Source of the DNA: Corynebacterium testudinoris
Lineage (GTDB): Bacteria; Actinomycetota; Actinomycetes; Mycobacteriales; Mycobacteriaceae
Direction: 5' to 3'
Length of the DNA: 64,000 nt
NCBI RefSeq assembly: GCF_001021045.1
Contig: NZ_CP011545.1
Location: 186,001-250,000, forward strand
Shown: positions 8,716 through 17,429 of the stretch, piece by piece
Layout of the letters: each line of letters opens with the position of its first letter
How positions within the stretch are numbered: position 1 is the stretch's first letter
The notes under the pieces: model-generated
The model's input: only the letters and a program-made list of their open reading frames with translations
Told to the model about the DNA's origin: nothing
Database searches by the model: none
Position numbers and translations under genes: made by a program

Positions 8716-9259
8716 GTCACCTGGCTTAACGGCGCATTTGGCACGGGGAAAACGAGGCTGCGAGATTCCGGACGCGGTCATTTTGGACCCTGAATAGGTC
8801 GTAGCTTTGCTGCGACCTATTCTGCAGCCGGTGGCGCCGGTGCGTGGTTTCCAGGAGTAGACCGCTTGGGGGATTCTCGTGGCAGCCACGCTTAGTGCCG
8901 TCATCAATAAGCTACCGGAAGGCGGTCCGTCGACGGTTATCGTTCCGCGGACCGTCACGGTGGAGGAATGCTGGTCGGAGATTATCTCTCACCTGGATCC
9001 ATCGGTGCGCGTGATACCTGTGGCGTTGCTCATTGATCCGGTGGAGCACCAACGCCGAGCCACCAATGACACGGAAGAGCCTGATGCTGTGCGGTGGCTA
9101 CTAAGCAATTTCCCGCTGTGTGAAGCGGCTGAGTGGATACGGAGTGAGTTCACCAGTATCGATGTCTCATCGCTGTCTCGAGAGCAGAATGTTGCTTCTA
9201 TCCGTGCAGTGTCTTTTCCGCCGGCAGATGAGGTCCGTGTCAACACATCGTCGGATTAG
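8716..9259 (+). pseudogene. Decayed TmrB-like P-loop ATP-binding protein
   Basis: Read across frames, this stretch encodes the family's P-loop VTWLNGAFGTGKT (frame from 8716). A shift and small deletion follow, then EIPDAVILDPE with a TAG at 8795-8797. Next comes VALLRPILQPVAPVRGFQE with a second TAG at 8858-8860, and then an open 3' part starting AATLSAVINKLPEGGPSTV and ending at 9259. This order matches the AAA/TmrB-like proteins often named tunicamycin-resistance-like (WINGAFGxGKT, then DPE). Two in-frame stops plus a frameshift mean it cannot make the full protein. An annotation pipeline would probably call only the last 126 codons as a hypothetical gene. Confidence 0.75.
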
Positions 9260-9347
9260 CGGCGACGGCCAGCAATGGCGGGATCGTGATGGTGACTGCA
9301 CCTCATGGTGAACGGGCTACCCAGGAAACTTCAAGCAACAGTCGCGC

Positions 9348-9938
9348 TCAGTTCCGTAGCAAGTCCAAGTAGCTTTCGAGTTGAGCGCGGAGTTGGTTGG
9401 GGCTGAAGCTTTCTGGAGCCATAACGGCGGTAACTTGTGAGCCTTGCAGGAATCCCAGGATGGCGCCGGTGGTGCTGGTGATATCCACTCGGGGGCGTAG
9501 TTCGCCGTCGGCGTCGGTTTCGTTGAGCATTCGTGAAATTCGCCCGTGCCAGCGATCGAGCGACTCTGCGATGAGCCGTCCTCTGTCGTGATCTTGTGCG
9601 GCTGTGTCCCAGAAGGAGACTACGATGCGCGCCTCATCGAGCAAATACGGACTGACGGGCAGGACTTCGAGGCAGAGTGCCCGGAGGGCCGTTAATCCAC
9701 GTAGTCCGCGCGTTGCTTTGTCGATACGTGTCTCGGTGAGTTCGTAGACGTGGCTGTAGGTAGCTTCTAGCAGGTCAGCCTTGGTGGGGAAGTACGGCTT
9801 GAGTGCGCCATTGGCGTACCCGGCCTCCTGGGCAATTTGCCGCATGGTGGCCCCTGATTGGCCTTGGCGGGCGATGACCCGCCAGGTGGATTCGATCAGC
9901 TCGCGTCGGCGCTGTTCATGATCGACGATCTTGGGCAT
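9348..9938 (-). CDS. TetR-family transcriptional regulator
   Basis: A 196-residue regulator. The N-terminal helix-turn-helix covers about residues 10-55 (ATMRQIAQEAGYANGALKPYFPTKADLL). The ligand domain is not specific enough to name an inducer. I chose the ATG at 9938, which has a good ribosome site (GAGAAGGACAG) and the usual short N-terminus; the frame upstream adds an unlikely extension. It is divergent from the small ORF-permease-amine oxidase operon, which it probably represses, with the inverted repeat at 10058-10071 a likely operator. Confidence 0.88.
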   Translation of the reverse strand: MPKIVDHEQRRRELIESTWRVIARQGQSGATMRQIAQEAGYANGALKPYFPTKADLLEATYSHVYELTETRIDKATRGLRGLTALRALCLEVLPVSPYLLDEARIVVSFWDTAAQDHDRGRLIAESLDRWHGRISRMLNETDADGELRPRVDITSTTGAILGFLQGSQVTAVMAPESFSPNQLRAQLESYLDLLRN

Positions 9939-10029
9939 CTGTCCTTCTCCATCACGGGTGAGACCACAACCGTACCGCCAAATGGCCCACATGATGCTCA
10001 TTCGGTAACAGAGGAAATGGCCATCACCC

Positions 10030-10058
10030 TTGCCATACCGGTCCACGTCCTTTAATCT
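10030..10058 (+). promoter_or_regulatory. Sigma-A type promoter of the permease-amine oxidase operon
   Basis: TTGCCA at 10030-10035 and TAATCT at 10053-10058 are separated by 17 bases, a near-ideal housekeeping promoter. The downstream edge of the -10 overlaps the inverted repeat at 10058-10071. Confidence 0.6.
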
Positions 10059-10071
10059 CTACATCAGTAGA
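10058..10071. promoter_or_regulatory. Inverted repeat, candidate TetR operator
   Basis: TCTAC-ATCA-GTAGA is a perfect 5-4-5 inverted repeat covering the last -10 base and the expected transcription start. This is a classic repressor position. The divergent TetR gene is the obvious candidate regulator. Confidence 0.5.
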
Positions 10072-10077
10072 AATAAA

Positions 10078-10093
10078 TGTGATCGCCATCACG
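10078..10093. promoter_or_regulatory. Candidate GlxR (cAMP receptor) binding site
   Basis: TGTGA-TCGCCA-TCACG matches the known GlxR/CRP pattern TGTGA-N6-TCACA at nine of ten half-site positions, with good symmetry. It lies just downstream of the predicted transcription start, where binding would be expected to repress. glxR itself is encoded at 61713-62396. Confidence 0.6.
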
Positions 10094-10149
10094 TTCTACT
10101 TCAGGCTTGAGTCCAGTCACTCATCACCTCAGCTCAGAGAGGTCCCCGT

Positions 10150-10302
10150 ATGTCCGCTACCTACGTCCATTCCGGAGCTCCTTCCAATAAGTCGTCGCAC
10201 GCGACACCCAGCCCCTTCGTCCAGCAAGAACCCGAGTCAGTGCACATGGCCCACCTCGGACTGCCCCCGGCCGCGCCCTATCCATCAAGGGGCGCGGGAT
10301 AA
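10150..10302 (+). CDS. Small 50-residue protein coupled to the APC permease
   Basis: This short frame begins MSATYVHSG and ends PYPSRGAG; it is rich in Pro, Ser and His and has no membrane segment. AGAGAGG lies just upstream as a ribosome site. Its TAA stop shares one base with the ATG of the permease (TAATG), an arrangement typical of translational coupling. The reading is supported by position and signals, not by homology, since I recognise no family. It could be a functional small protein or a leader that sets permease translation. Confidence 0.55.
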   Translation: MSATYVHSGAPSNKSSHATPSPFVQQEPESVHMAHLGLPPAAPYPSRGAG

Positions 10303-11777
10303 TGCCTGAGAATCACATCGACGGTCAGGATTCCCTCCAGCGCGCGAAGCTTTCTACTACCGCGCTTGTCTTTATGATCATTGCCGCATCGGCGCCACTG
10401 ACAGTCCTCGCTGGTGGAGCCCCGACCAACTACGCGGTGGCAGGCCTCCAGGGCGTGCCGCTCGGATACCTGGCGCTCGGCCTCATCCTGGTCCTCTTCG
10501 CCGTCGGCTACGGCCGCATGGCAAGTAAGGTCCAGAACGCCGGCGCCTTTTACGTATACATCGCCCGAGGTTTGGGACTGCGCCAGGGCATCGCCGGGGC
10601 AATTCTCGCCCTGGTCTCCTACAACTTGATGCAGATCGGCCTCTACGGTCTGTTCGGCTTTTCCGCGGCCAACGCGCTCGCATCGCTGACCGGCATTGTG
10701 GTCCCGTGGTGGCTGATGGGTGCTCTGGGGTGGCTGCTCGTCGCCATACTTGGCGTGAACAACATTGACCTTTCCTCCAAGGTCCTCGGGATCATCGTGG
10801 GATTCGAGTTCCTCGTGGTCATTGTGTTCTCCGGCATGGCCTTGTTGAATGCGCCGGAAGGCATCAGCACTGATGGATGGCAGCCGGACCAGTTCTTCAC
10901 CCCAGGGATCGGTGTCCTGTTGGCCTTCACCATGGCCGCGTTCATGGGCTTTGAATCTGGTGCCATCTACTCAGAAGAAGCGAAGGACCCGGAGCGTACC
11001 GTTCCACGTGCGACCTATATCGCCATCTCGGTCATTGCGGTTTTCTACGCGTTCTCCGCGTGGGCACTCCAGATGGGCGTCGGTCCGAGCGGAATCATCG
11101 AGGAGTCCCAGGCCCTTGGCCCAGACCTGATATTCGCCTGGCTCGGGGAGTTCAGCCCCGTCGTGGCCAATGCTGCCAACCTGCTGTTCGTCACCAGCCT
11201 CATCGCAGCATTGATCGCGTTTCATAATGCAGCCGCCCGCTATTTCTTCTCCCTGGGCCGCTCTGGTGTTTTGCCGGCGGTCTTCGGAAGGGCCGGAAAG
11301 AACGGTGCTCCGGTGGGTGGTTCCCTCGCCCAGTCCGCAGTGGCGGCTGCGGTCGTCGGAATCTTCGCTCTGGCGGGGCTGGGTTCGGAACTCGGTGAGC
11401 TGTTCCCCGTCATGACCTTGTTCACCTGGTTCACCAATGCCGCCGCGTTCGGCCTGACGTTTCTGGTGGCCGTGACCAGCTTTGCGGTCATGGTCTGGGC
11501 AAACCGCCACCACCCCGAGTACCACGTATTTGTCCGCACGATCGCTCCACTCGTCGCGGGAATCGGCATGGTCGTCGTCACCGTGCTCATCCTCATGAAC
11601 TTCGACCTCATGGTGGACTCCGAAGATCCGTTCATGGTTTGGATCATGCCCGCCATCATCTTGGGTTCGGGGCTTATCGGCTTGATCTGGGGCACGATCC
11701 TCATCCGCCGCGGCACCGGCAACCTCGATGCGATCGCCGGAACCACACCGGACAACAACCAGACGACGTCCGCTTAG
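10302..11777 (+). CDS. APC-family amino acid/amine permease
   Basis: A 491-residue membrane protein with about 12 hydrophobic segments and APC features: the unwound first helix region (IIAASAPLTVLAGGAPTNYAVAG) and FMGFESGAIYSEEAKDPERTVPRA, the conserved loop between helices 6 and 7. It imports an amino acid or amine by proton coupling. The next gene, 26 bases on, encodes a flavin amine oxidase, which suggests that the substrate is an amine the oxidase degrades. The start overlaps the stop of the upstream small gene. Confidence 0.9.
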   Translation: MPENHIDGQDSLQRAKLSTTALVFMIIAASAPLTVLAGGAPTNYAVAGLQGVPLGYLALGLILVLFAVGYGRMASKVQNAGAFYVYIARGLGLRQGIAGAILALVSYNLMQIGLYGLFGFSAANALASLTGIVVPWWLMGALGWLLVAILGVNNIDLSSKVLGIIVGFEFLVVIVFSGMALLNAPEGISTDGWQPDQFFTPGIGVLLAFTMAAFMGFESGAIYSEEAKDPERTVPRATYIAISVIAVFYAFSAWALQMGVGPSGIIEESQALGPDLIFAWLGEFSPVVANAANLLFVTSLIAALIAFHNAAARYFFSLGRSGVLPAVFGRAGKNGAPVGGSLAQSAVAAAVVGIFALAGLGSELGELFPVMTLFTWFTNAAAFGLTFLVAVTSFAVMVWANRHHPEYHVFVRTIAPLVAGIGMVVVTVLILMNFDLMVDSEDPFMVWIMPAIILGSGLIGLIWGTILIRRGTGNLDAIAGTTPDNNQTTSA

Positions 11778-11803
11778 TTACCTAGAAAAGGAGTGAATTC
11801 ACC

Positions 11804-13135
11804 ATGTCGAACAAGAAAGTCATCATCATTGGGGCCGGTTTCGCGGGCCTCGTGGCAGCACGAGAACTGCAGACCGCCGGCATCGACTACGAAATATTGG
11901 AAGCGAAGGACCGCATCGGTGGTCGAGCGTGGACCGAGGAGCGCATGGGCCGACCACTCGAACTCGGCGCCACGTGGGTCCACTGGTTTCAAGCGCACAT
12001 CTGGACCGAGATCATGCGCTACGGCCAACGCAAGGAAATCCACCCCTCCCCAGCCGGAAACGAAGCCCACTGGATTACCGAAGGCAAAGTCGTGCGCGGT
12101 TCCGAAGCCGACATTGATGGCAAATTGTCCGCCGCCATGCTCGCCACGTACGAAGGCAATGACGAGTACTTCCCGAACCCCTACGACCCGCTCTGGGTCA
12201 TGTCAGACGACTTCGATGGTCCGGACGAGGTCCGCGAGCGATTCATCGCAGAAGACCAAAAGAATGCCATCGATCTGGTGATGGAGGCTGGCCTCGACCA
12301 GGAAGCCATCGATCTTGTTGACGCATTCTGGTCTGCCGGTTACATCGGAGATCCCTACACCGGGTCCGCGCTCATGGCTAAGCAGTGGGGCGCACTGGCA
12401 GACAACCGTTACCAGGTGATGGAAGACATCACGCTCAAGTGGAAGCTCAAGAACGGTATGCAGTCGCTGTATAACGGCATCGCCGGAGATCTGACCGGGC
12501 CGATCCGATTGGAGACCCCGGTGGTCAAGGTGGAGCATCATGACGATGGCGCCACCGTCACCACCGAGGATGGGGAGAACATTGAGGCCGCCGCAGTCAT
12601 CTGCACCGTCCCCGTGGGGGCGCTCGGCAACATCGAGTTCTCCCCAGCGCTACCGGAAAAGATCCAGCGGGTGATTGACGATAAGTGGAACTCGCAGGGC
12701 GCCAAAATCTGGATCAAGATTAAAGGGCACCACCGCTTCCTGGGCTACGCCCCGAAGCCGGCCAAGATGTCGATCGTGCGTTCCGAGTACTTCATGGACG
12801 ACGGCACCACCATCTTGGTGGGGTTTGGATACGACAACACCAACATTGACCTTAATTCGATCGACGACGCGCAGGACGTCGTTAATCAGTGGCGCGATGA
12901 CCTTGAGGTCGTCGACGCAACCGGCCACAACTGGGTGGCCGACAAGTGGGCGGGCCAGGCATGGGGCACGTTACGCAAGGGCCAGTTCACTGAAGGGTGG
13001 AGCCTCTTCGATGAGGTTGAATCCAGCCTCTATTTCGCTGGTTCCGACTATGCCTACGGGTGGCGTGGCGTGTGCGTCGATGGTGCGGTGGAGAAGGGGA
13101 TGACCACTGCCCGCCGGGTCATCAACGATCTCTGA
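11804..13135 (+). CDS. Flavin monoamine/polyamine oxidase family protein
   Basis: A 443-residue FAD enzyme. The dinucleotide-binding motif is at the N-terminus (VIIIGAGFAGLVAARELQ), followed by the acidic residue at the end of strand 2 (EILEAKDRIGGRAWT) and the family's LELGATWVHW. The C-terminus has SSLYFAGSDYAYGWRGVCVDGAVEKG, the flavin-contacting end of monoamine oxidases. It oxidises a primary amine to an aldehyde with release of ammonia and H2O2. AAAAGGAG gives a strong ribosome site. No signal peptide, so it is cytosolic. Putrescine or tyramine are plausible substrates but not provable here. Confidence 0.88.
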   Translation: MSNKKVIIIGAGFAGLVAARELQTAGIDYEILEAKDRIGGRAWTEERMGRPLELGATWVHWFQAHIWTEIMRYGQRKEIHPSPAGNEAHWITEGKVVRGSEADIDGKLSAAMLATYEGNDEYFPNPYDPLWVMSDDFDGPDEVRERFIAEDQKNAIDLVMEAGLDQEAIDLVDAFWSAGYIGDPYTGSALMAKQWGALADNRYQVMEDITLKWKLKNGMQSLYNGIAGDLTGPIRLETPVVKVEHHDDGATVTTEDGENIEAAAVICTVPVGALGNIEFSPALPEKIQRVIDDKWNSQGAKIWIKIKGHHRFLGYAPKPAKMSIVRSEYFMDDGTTILVGFGYDNTNIDLNSIDDAQDVVNQWRDDLEVVDATGHNWVADKWAGQAWGTLRKGQFTEGWSLFDEVESSLYFAGSDYAYGWRGVCVDGAVEKGMTTARRVINDL

Positions 13136-13216
13136 TCGGTCCTACGGATCCAGTGCCAGGCGGGGTGGGAAGGGAACTTGACCTAGGATGATGCTCAACC
13201 CACTGCCCGGTACAAC

Positions 13217-13255
13217 AAAAGTCGGGCCACGGATTAAATCCATGGCCCGACTTTT
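13217..13255. terminator. Bidirectional terminator between amine oxidase and tRNA-Ser
   Basis: AAAAGTCGGGCCA and TGGCCCGACTTTTT form a 13-base-pair stem with an A run on one side and a T run on the other, so it can end transcription from both directions. Confidence 0.85.
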
Positions 13256-13262
13256 TAGTTGG

Positions 13263-13348
13263 CGGAGGATGTGGGATTTGAACCCACGAGGGTATTGCTA
13301 CCCGCACGCGTTCCAGGCGTGTGACATAGGCCGCTAGTCGAATCCTCC
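13263..13348 (-). tRNA. tRNA-Ser (anticodon GGA)
   Basis: The leftward strand folds as a tRNA: acceptor arms GGAGGAT and ATCCTCC, a long class II variable arm as expected of serine tRNA, the GGTTCAAATCC T-arm, and the anticodon loop CTGGAAC inside stem CACGC/GCGTG, giving GGA. CCA is not encoded. Confidence 0.95.
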
Positions 13349-13490
13349 TAGCTGAACTGGGCAACCTGAGCTGCTGTGTTCTCGTGAAACAGTACACAAT
13401 GCTGCCAGAAAAAGACAAATCGCAGGTCACCTTGTCTAGTGAGGCTAGCGAGTTGGCTCGAGGGTAGAGGGATGGGTTATTGTTGTCGGC

Positions 13491-13580
13491 AGGATCCCGT
13501 GCGGCGTCCATCTTGTGAACTCCCCCAGGGCAGGAATGCAGCAAGGGTCAGCGAGCTCTGGCGGGTGCGCGGGATCCCCT
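13491..13580 (+). ncRNA. ffs: Signal recognition particle RNA (4.5S type)
   Basis: The ends GGATCCCG and CGGGATCC pair, and the apical domain has the conserved SRP loops AGGAATGCAGCAAGGGTCAGCGAG within a long hairpin. A T run (TATTTTTTT) follows as terminator. This is the short bacterial form that binds Ffh. Confidence 0.9.
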
Positions 13581-13646
13581 AATATTTTTTTGAGCGTCTA
13601 ACATTGTGGCCGAACCCCCGTTTCCGTTGGAAGGCAGGCCCTCACA

Positions 13647-14918
13647 GTGACCCTCCTAGATTTTGAATCCGATCAGCTGGCTGAGTTCGCGGCGCAGGTC
13701 CGCAAGGATTATGACGAGCTCAAAGCGAAGAACCTCAAGCTGGATCTCACCCGTGGTAAGCCTTCTTCGGAGCAGTTGGATTTTGCGGAGTCGCTGCTGG
13801 CGCTGCCCGGGGAGGGGAACCATGCGGATGCCGATGGCGCGGATGTGCGTAACTACGGCAACCTCAAGGGCATCACTGATATTCGGAACCTGTGGGCTGA
13901 GGTGCTCGGGATTGATCCGGCGCTCATCATTGCTGGTGATTCGTCGTCGCTGAACATCATGTTTGATCTGATCTCGTGGTCGTACACCTTCGGTAACAAC
14001 GATTCGGTGCGTCCGTGGAGCCAGGAGGAGAAGGTCCGCTGGATTTGTCCGGTGCCGGGCTATGACCGTCACTTCACCATCACGGAGAAGTTTGGTTTTG
14101 AGATGGTCACGGTGCCGATGCTGGAGGATGGCCCTGATGTCAACGCGATCAAGGAGTTGGTGAAGGATCCGCTGGTGAAGGGCATGTGGGCGGTGCCCAT
14201 GTTCGCCAACCCCACGGGTATCACGTATTCGGAGGAGGTCAGCCGTGAGCTGGCTGCTTTGGAGACGGCGGCTCCGGATTTCCGGATTATCTGGGATAAC
14301 GCGTACGCCGTTCATTCGCTGACCGATGAGTTCCCGCCGATCATTGACATCGTGGCGCTGGCCGCGAAGGCGGGTAACCCGAATCGCTTCTGGGCGATGT
14401 CGTCGACGTCGAAGATCACCCACGCGGGTGCGGGCGTGAGTTTCTTCAACTCCTCGCCGGAGAACCTGGCGTGGTACATGGAGGTCGCCGGGGTCCGGGG
14501 GATTGGCCCGAACAAGGTCAATCAGCTGGCGCATGCTCGGTACTTTGGTGATGCGGAAGGTGTGCGGGCGATCATGCGCAAGCATGCCGGTTCCTTGAAC
14601 CCGAAGTTCACTCGCGTGCTGGAGATCCTCGATCGTCGCCTCGGTGAGTATGAGGTGGCCCGGTGGACGAAGCCGGAGGGTGGCTACTTCATCTCCGTCG
14701 ACGTCATTGATGGCACGGCGTCCCGGGTCGTCGAATTGGCGAAGGAAGCGGGCATTGCGCTGACCGGTGCGGGCTCGTCGTTCCCGCTCAAGGATGATCC
14801 GAACAACCGCAACATCCGCCTCGCACCGTCCCTGCCGCCGGTGGAGGAGCTGGAAATCGCCATGGATGGTGTGGCTACGTGTGTGCTGCTCGCGGCCGTC
14901 GAGAAGCTGGGGGCTTAG
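13647..14918 (+). CDS. aspT: Aspartate aminotransferase, class Ic
   Basis: A PLP-dependent transaminase of 423 residues, closest to the type Ic group known from C. glutamicum AspT. It makes aspartate from oxaloacetate and glutamate. Seen: LTRGKPSSEQLDFAESLL near the N-terminus, IIWDNAYAVH, which contains the cofactor Asp and Tyr, and SSTSKITHAGAG, in which the Lys binds PLP. The C-terminus carries NIRLAPSLPP with the substrate Arg. Start GTG at 13647 with GGAAGGCAGG upstream. It follows the SRP RNA and its T run. Confidence 0.92.
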   Translation: MTLLDFESDQLAEFAAQVRKDYDELKAKNLKLDLTRGKPSSEQLDFAESLLALPGEGNHADADGADVRNYGNLKGITDIRNLWAEVLGIDPALIIAGDSSSLNIMFDLISWSYTFGNNDSVRPWSQEEKVRWICPVPGYDRHFTITEKFGFEMVTVPMLEDGPDVNAIKELVKDPLVKGMWAVPMFANPTGITYSEEVSRELAALETAAPDFRIIWDNAYAVHSLTDEFPPIIDIVALAAKAGNPNRFWAMSSTSKITHAGAGVSFFNSSPENLAWYMEVAGVRGIGPNKVNQLAHARYFGDAEGVRAIMRKHAGSLNPKFTRVLEILDRRLGEYEVARWTKPEGGYFISVDVIDGTASRVVELAKEAGIALTGAGSSFPLKDDPNNRNIRLAPSLPPVEELEIAMDGVATCVLLAAVEKLGA

Positions 14919-15453
14919 CCCCCTGAACATCGACGAAACCACCTTCTGGCTGGGCCCGCTGTTCCCCAAGCCGCCGATTTTCGACGAGGCGCGCAACATC
15001 GGCATGGTGGCGCTGGAGGACAACCAGGTCCTCGGTGTCACGCGCACCTTCGCTGAGGTAGACACCGGTTTGGAGGCGATCGAGGAGGGGCTGCCCGTCC
15101 GCTCTGAGATCGTGTCGGTGGCGCGGGCGACCCCGGAGGAGATGGCGGGGGCGTTGGAAGCGGCCGTCGACAAGCTGCGGTCCACCGGCGGGATCATTCC
15201 CGCCCAGCCGGGGACGCTCCTGCCGCAACTGCTGGACCAGGAGGATCTCAGCGTTCAGCACGGGTTGTTCGTGCCGCCGTACCTGTGGGGCGGGGAGACG
15301 CCGCGGGTGACGGAACCCGATCGGCTTACGGTCCTGCTGCAACTCGTCATGCTCACGGATGCCGAATATGCCTACGCCATCGAGGAAGGTGTGGGGTCGT
15401 TGCAGCAGGCGCTGGTGGAGGCGGAGATCGATCTTCTGGACTGGCGGCGCTAG
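14881..15453 (+). CDS. Conserved hypothetical protein downstream of aspT
   Basis: The convincing coding part begins around 14923 (LNIDETTFWLGPLFPKPPIFDEAR) and gives about 176 residues rich in acidic residues with no membrane segment. The start is uncertain: a GTG at 14881 inside the 3' end of aspT is used here, but a CTG at 14923 after the aspT stop is as likely from protein content. I do not recognise the family. It ends 26 bases before dnaX. Confidence 0.55.
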   Translation: MCCSRPSRSWGLSPLNIDETTFWLGPLFPKPPIFDEARNIGMVALEDNQVLGVTRTFAEVDTGLEAIEEGLPVRSEIVSVARATPEEMAGALEAAVDKLRSTGGIIPAQPGTLLPQLLDQEDLSVQHGLFVPPYLWGGETPRVTEPDRLTVLLQLVMLTDAEYAYAIEEGVGSLQQALVEAEIDLLDWRR

Positions 15454-15479
15454 CCACCGCGCCAGGTAGGCTGTGTTCC

Positions 15480-17381
15480 GTGGCTTTATACCGGAAGTAC
15501 CGTCCCGCCTCCTTCGCCGACGTCGTCGGGCAGGAGCAGGTAACTCGACCGTTGTCGGTGGCCCTCGACTCGGGCCGAATCAATCACGCGTACCTCTTTT
15601 CCGGCCCGCGCGGCTGCGGAAAGACCTCTTCCGCCCGCATCCTTGCGCGCTCGCTCAACTGCATCGAAGGCCCCACGTCCACCCCGTGCGGCGTGTGCCC
15701 CTCGTGTATTTCTTTGGCGCCGGGCGGCTCGGGCAACTTGGATGTCACTGAGCTGGATGCGGCGTCGTACCGCGGTGTGGATGACATGCGCGAGCTGCGC
15801 GACAAGGCGTATTTCGCGCCGGCGGAATCGCGCTACCGCGTATTCATCATCGATGAGGCGCACATGATCACCCGCGAGGGCTCGAATGCGCTGCTCAAGA
15901 TCGTGGAGGAGCCGCCGGAGCACCTCATTTTCATCTTTGCCACGACGGAGCCGGAGAAGGTCATCGGCACCATCCGTTCGCGCACGCACCACTATCCCTT
16001 CCGCCTGCTCACCCCGCAGGCGATGCGCGGGCTGCTGGAGCGGACCGTCGCGTCCGAAGGCGTTCACGTCGAGGACTCCGTGTATCCGCTGGTCATCCGC
16101 GCGGGTGGCGGCTCGCCCCGCGATTCGCTGTCCATCCTGGACCAGCTCATCGCTGGCACCGGCCCGCAGGGCTTGACGTATGAGCTTGCGTTGCCGTTGC
16201 TGGGGGTCACCGATTTATCGCTTATCGACGCCGCCGTTGACGCCCTCGCCGCAGGCAACAGCGCCGCGCTGTTCACCACGGTCGACGATGTCGTCGAGGC
16301 GGGCCATGATCCCCGCCGCTTCGTCGAGGATCTGCTCGATCGCTTCCGCGATCTCATGGTCCTCCAAGCCGTCCCGGAGGCCCTCGACCTGGGTCTGGTC
16401 GATGCCCCGACCGACCGGGCCGAGATCCTCCGCGCCGAGGCCGCCCAGTTCACCGGCGCCCAACTGGCGCACCTGTCTACTACGGTCAATGAGCGCATCG
16501 CCGACATGCGTGGCGCCACGTCTCCACGCCTTCTCCTGGAGATTTTGTGCGCCCATCTCCTGCTACCCGCGCAGCCGATGATGGCCGCGGCGGGTGCAGC
16601 CGGGACGGCACAACCGTCCGCTCCCGCACCGACCCCCACGCCGGAGCCAGGTCCCGCGAAGAAGGCCCCGGCGCGGACCTATGAGCGTCCCTCGGTGCGG
16701 CGGGCACGGGAGGAAGCTCAAGAAAAGGCAGATGTCCAGGCACCCGAGCCCGCTGCCCCCACTGACCCGGTGGAAGCGATCCGTTCGCGTTGGTCGCAGA
16801 TCCGGTCGACCATCGCAGAGCGCAACTCCGTCGTGGGCATCATGCTCGCCGAGGCCAAGGTACTGGGCCTGAAGGATGGCACCCTCATTCTGGGGCACAA
16901 CACGGGGGCGTTGGCGAACCGGCTCAACGAGGAGTCGAAGAGCCAGATCATCGCGGCCGTGGTGTCCGACGAGGCTCGCACGCCGCTGAAGGTGCACTGT
17001 GTCGTGGGGACGGATGCCCCCGCCCAGGGGTTGACGGCACCGCAGAAGCAACCTGAGAAACAACCGGAGAAGCCCCCAGCGCCGGAGCCCACCCCAGAGC
17101 CCGCAGAGGAGCCAGAGAGTCCGGCTCCTCGGAGGTGGGGCGCCCCGAAACCGATCGGCGGTAGCCGGGAGGAGTCAGTTCCGCTGCCCCCGGAGCCGGA
17201 GGATGACGGCGCCCCGCCGGAACCGGCACCGGCCGCAGAGCCGGTGGGGGAGGCGTCGATACGCGAAGAAGAACAGATGATGGCGGAGGAAGCGCTGCGG
17301 CCGGGAACACTTGACCGCAGGGACGCGACGACGATCGCGGTGGAGCTGCTTGAGCAGGAGCTCGGCGCGCGGAAGTTGTGA
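15480..17381 (+). CDS. dnaX: DNA polymerase III subunit gamma/tau
   Basis: The clamp-loader ATPase of the replicative polymerase, 633 residues. The N-terminus is canonical (ALYRKYRPASFADVVGQEQV), with Walker A GPRGCGKTSSARILA, a zinc module with Cys at the end of RSLNC and in PCGVCPSC, and Walker B VFIIDEAHM. After about residue 365 comes a Pro/Ala/Glu-rich linker, then a tau-like domain and a second acidic linker. A longer upstream frame is open, but the GTG at 15480 starts the conserved sequence, and TAGGCT at 15467-15472 sits seven bases before it, so translation is probably leaderless. Confidence 0.93.
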   Translation: MALYRKYRPASFADVVGQEQVTRPLSVALDSGRINHAYLFSGPRGCGKTSSARILARSLNCIEGPTSTPCGVCPSCISLAPGGSGNLDVTELDAASYRGVDDMRELRDKAYFAPAESRYRVFIIDEAHMITREGSNALLKIVEEPPEHLIFIFATTEPEKVIGTIRSRTHHYPFRLLTPQAMRGLLERTVASEGVHVEDSVYPLVIRAGGGSPRDSLSILDQLIAGTGPQGLTYELALPLLGVTDLSLIDAAVDALAAGNSAALFTTVDDVVEAGHDPRRFVEDLLDRFRDLMVLQAVPEALDLGLVDAPTDRAEILRAEAAQFTGAQLAHLSTTVNERIADMRGATSPRLLLEILCAHLLLPAQPMMAAAGAAGTAQPSAPAPTPTPEPGPAKKAPARTYERPSVRRAREEAQEKADVQAPEPAAPTDPVEAIRSRWSQIRSTIAERNSVVGIMLAEAKVLGLKDGTLILGHNTGALANRLNEESKSQIIAAVVSDEARTPLKVHCVVGTDAPAQGLTAPQKQPEKQPEKPPAPEPTPEPAEEPESPAPRRWGAPKPIGGSREESVPLPPEPEDDGAPPEPAPAAEPVGEASIREEEQMMAEEALRPGTLDRRDATTIAVELLEQELGARKL

Positions 17382-17429
17382 GTCGGTAGACTAAGCCGCG
17401 TTAGTTCACCCACGACGAAAGGCACCACC

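Noticed and set aside
8438..8797. 119-codon frame upstream of the TmrB-like remnant
   Set aside because: Only its last residues (IPDAVILDPE) are real, and they belong to the pseudogene; the rest is Arg/Ser-rich noise.
10079..10309. 76-codon frame before the APC permease
   Set aside because: Its sequence is non-protein-like; the 50-codon frame at 10150-10302 in another phase has the ribosome site and coupling.
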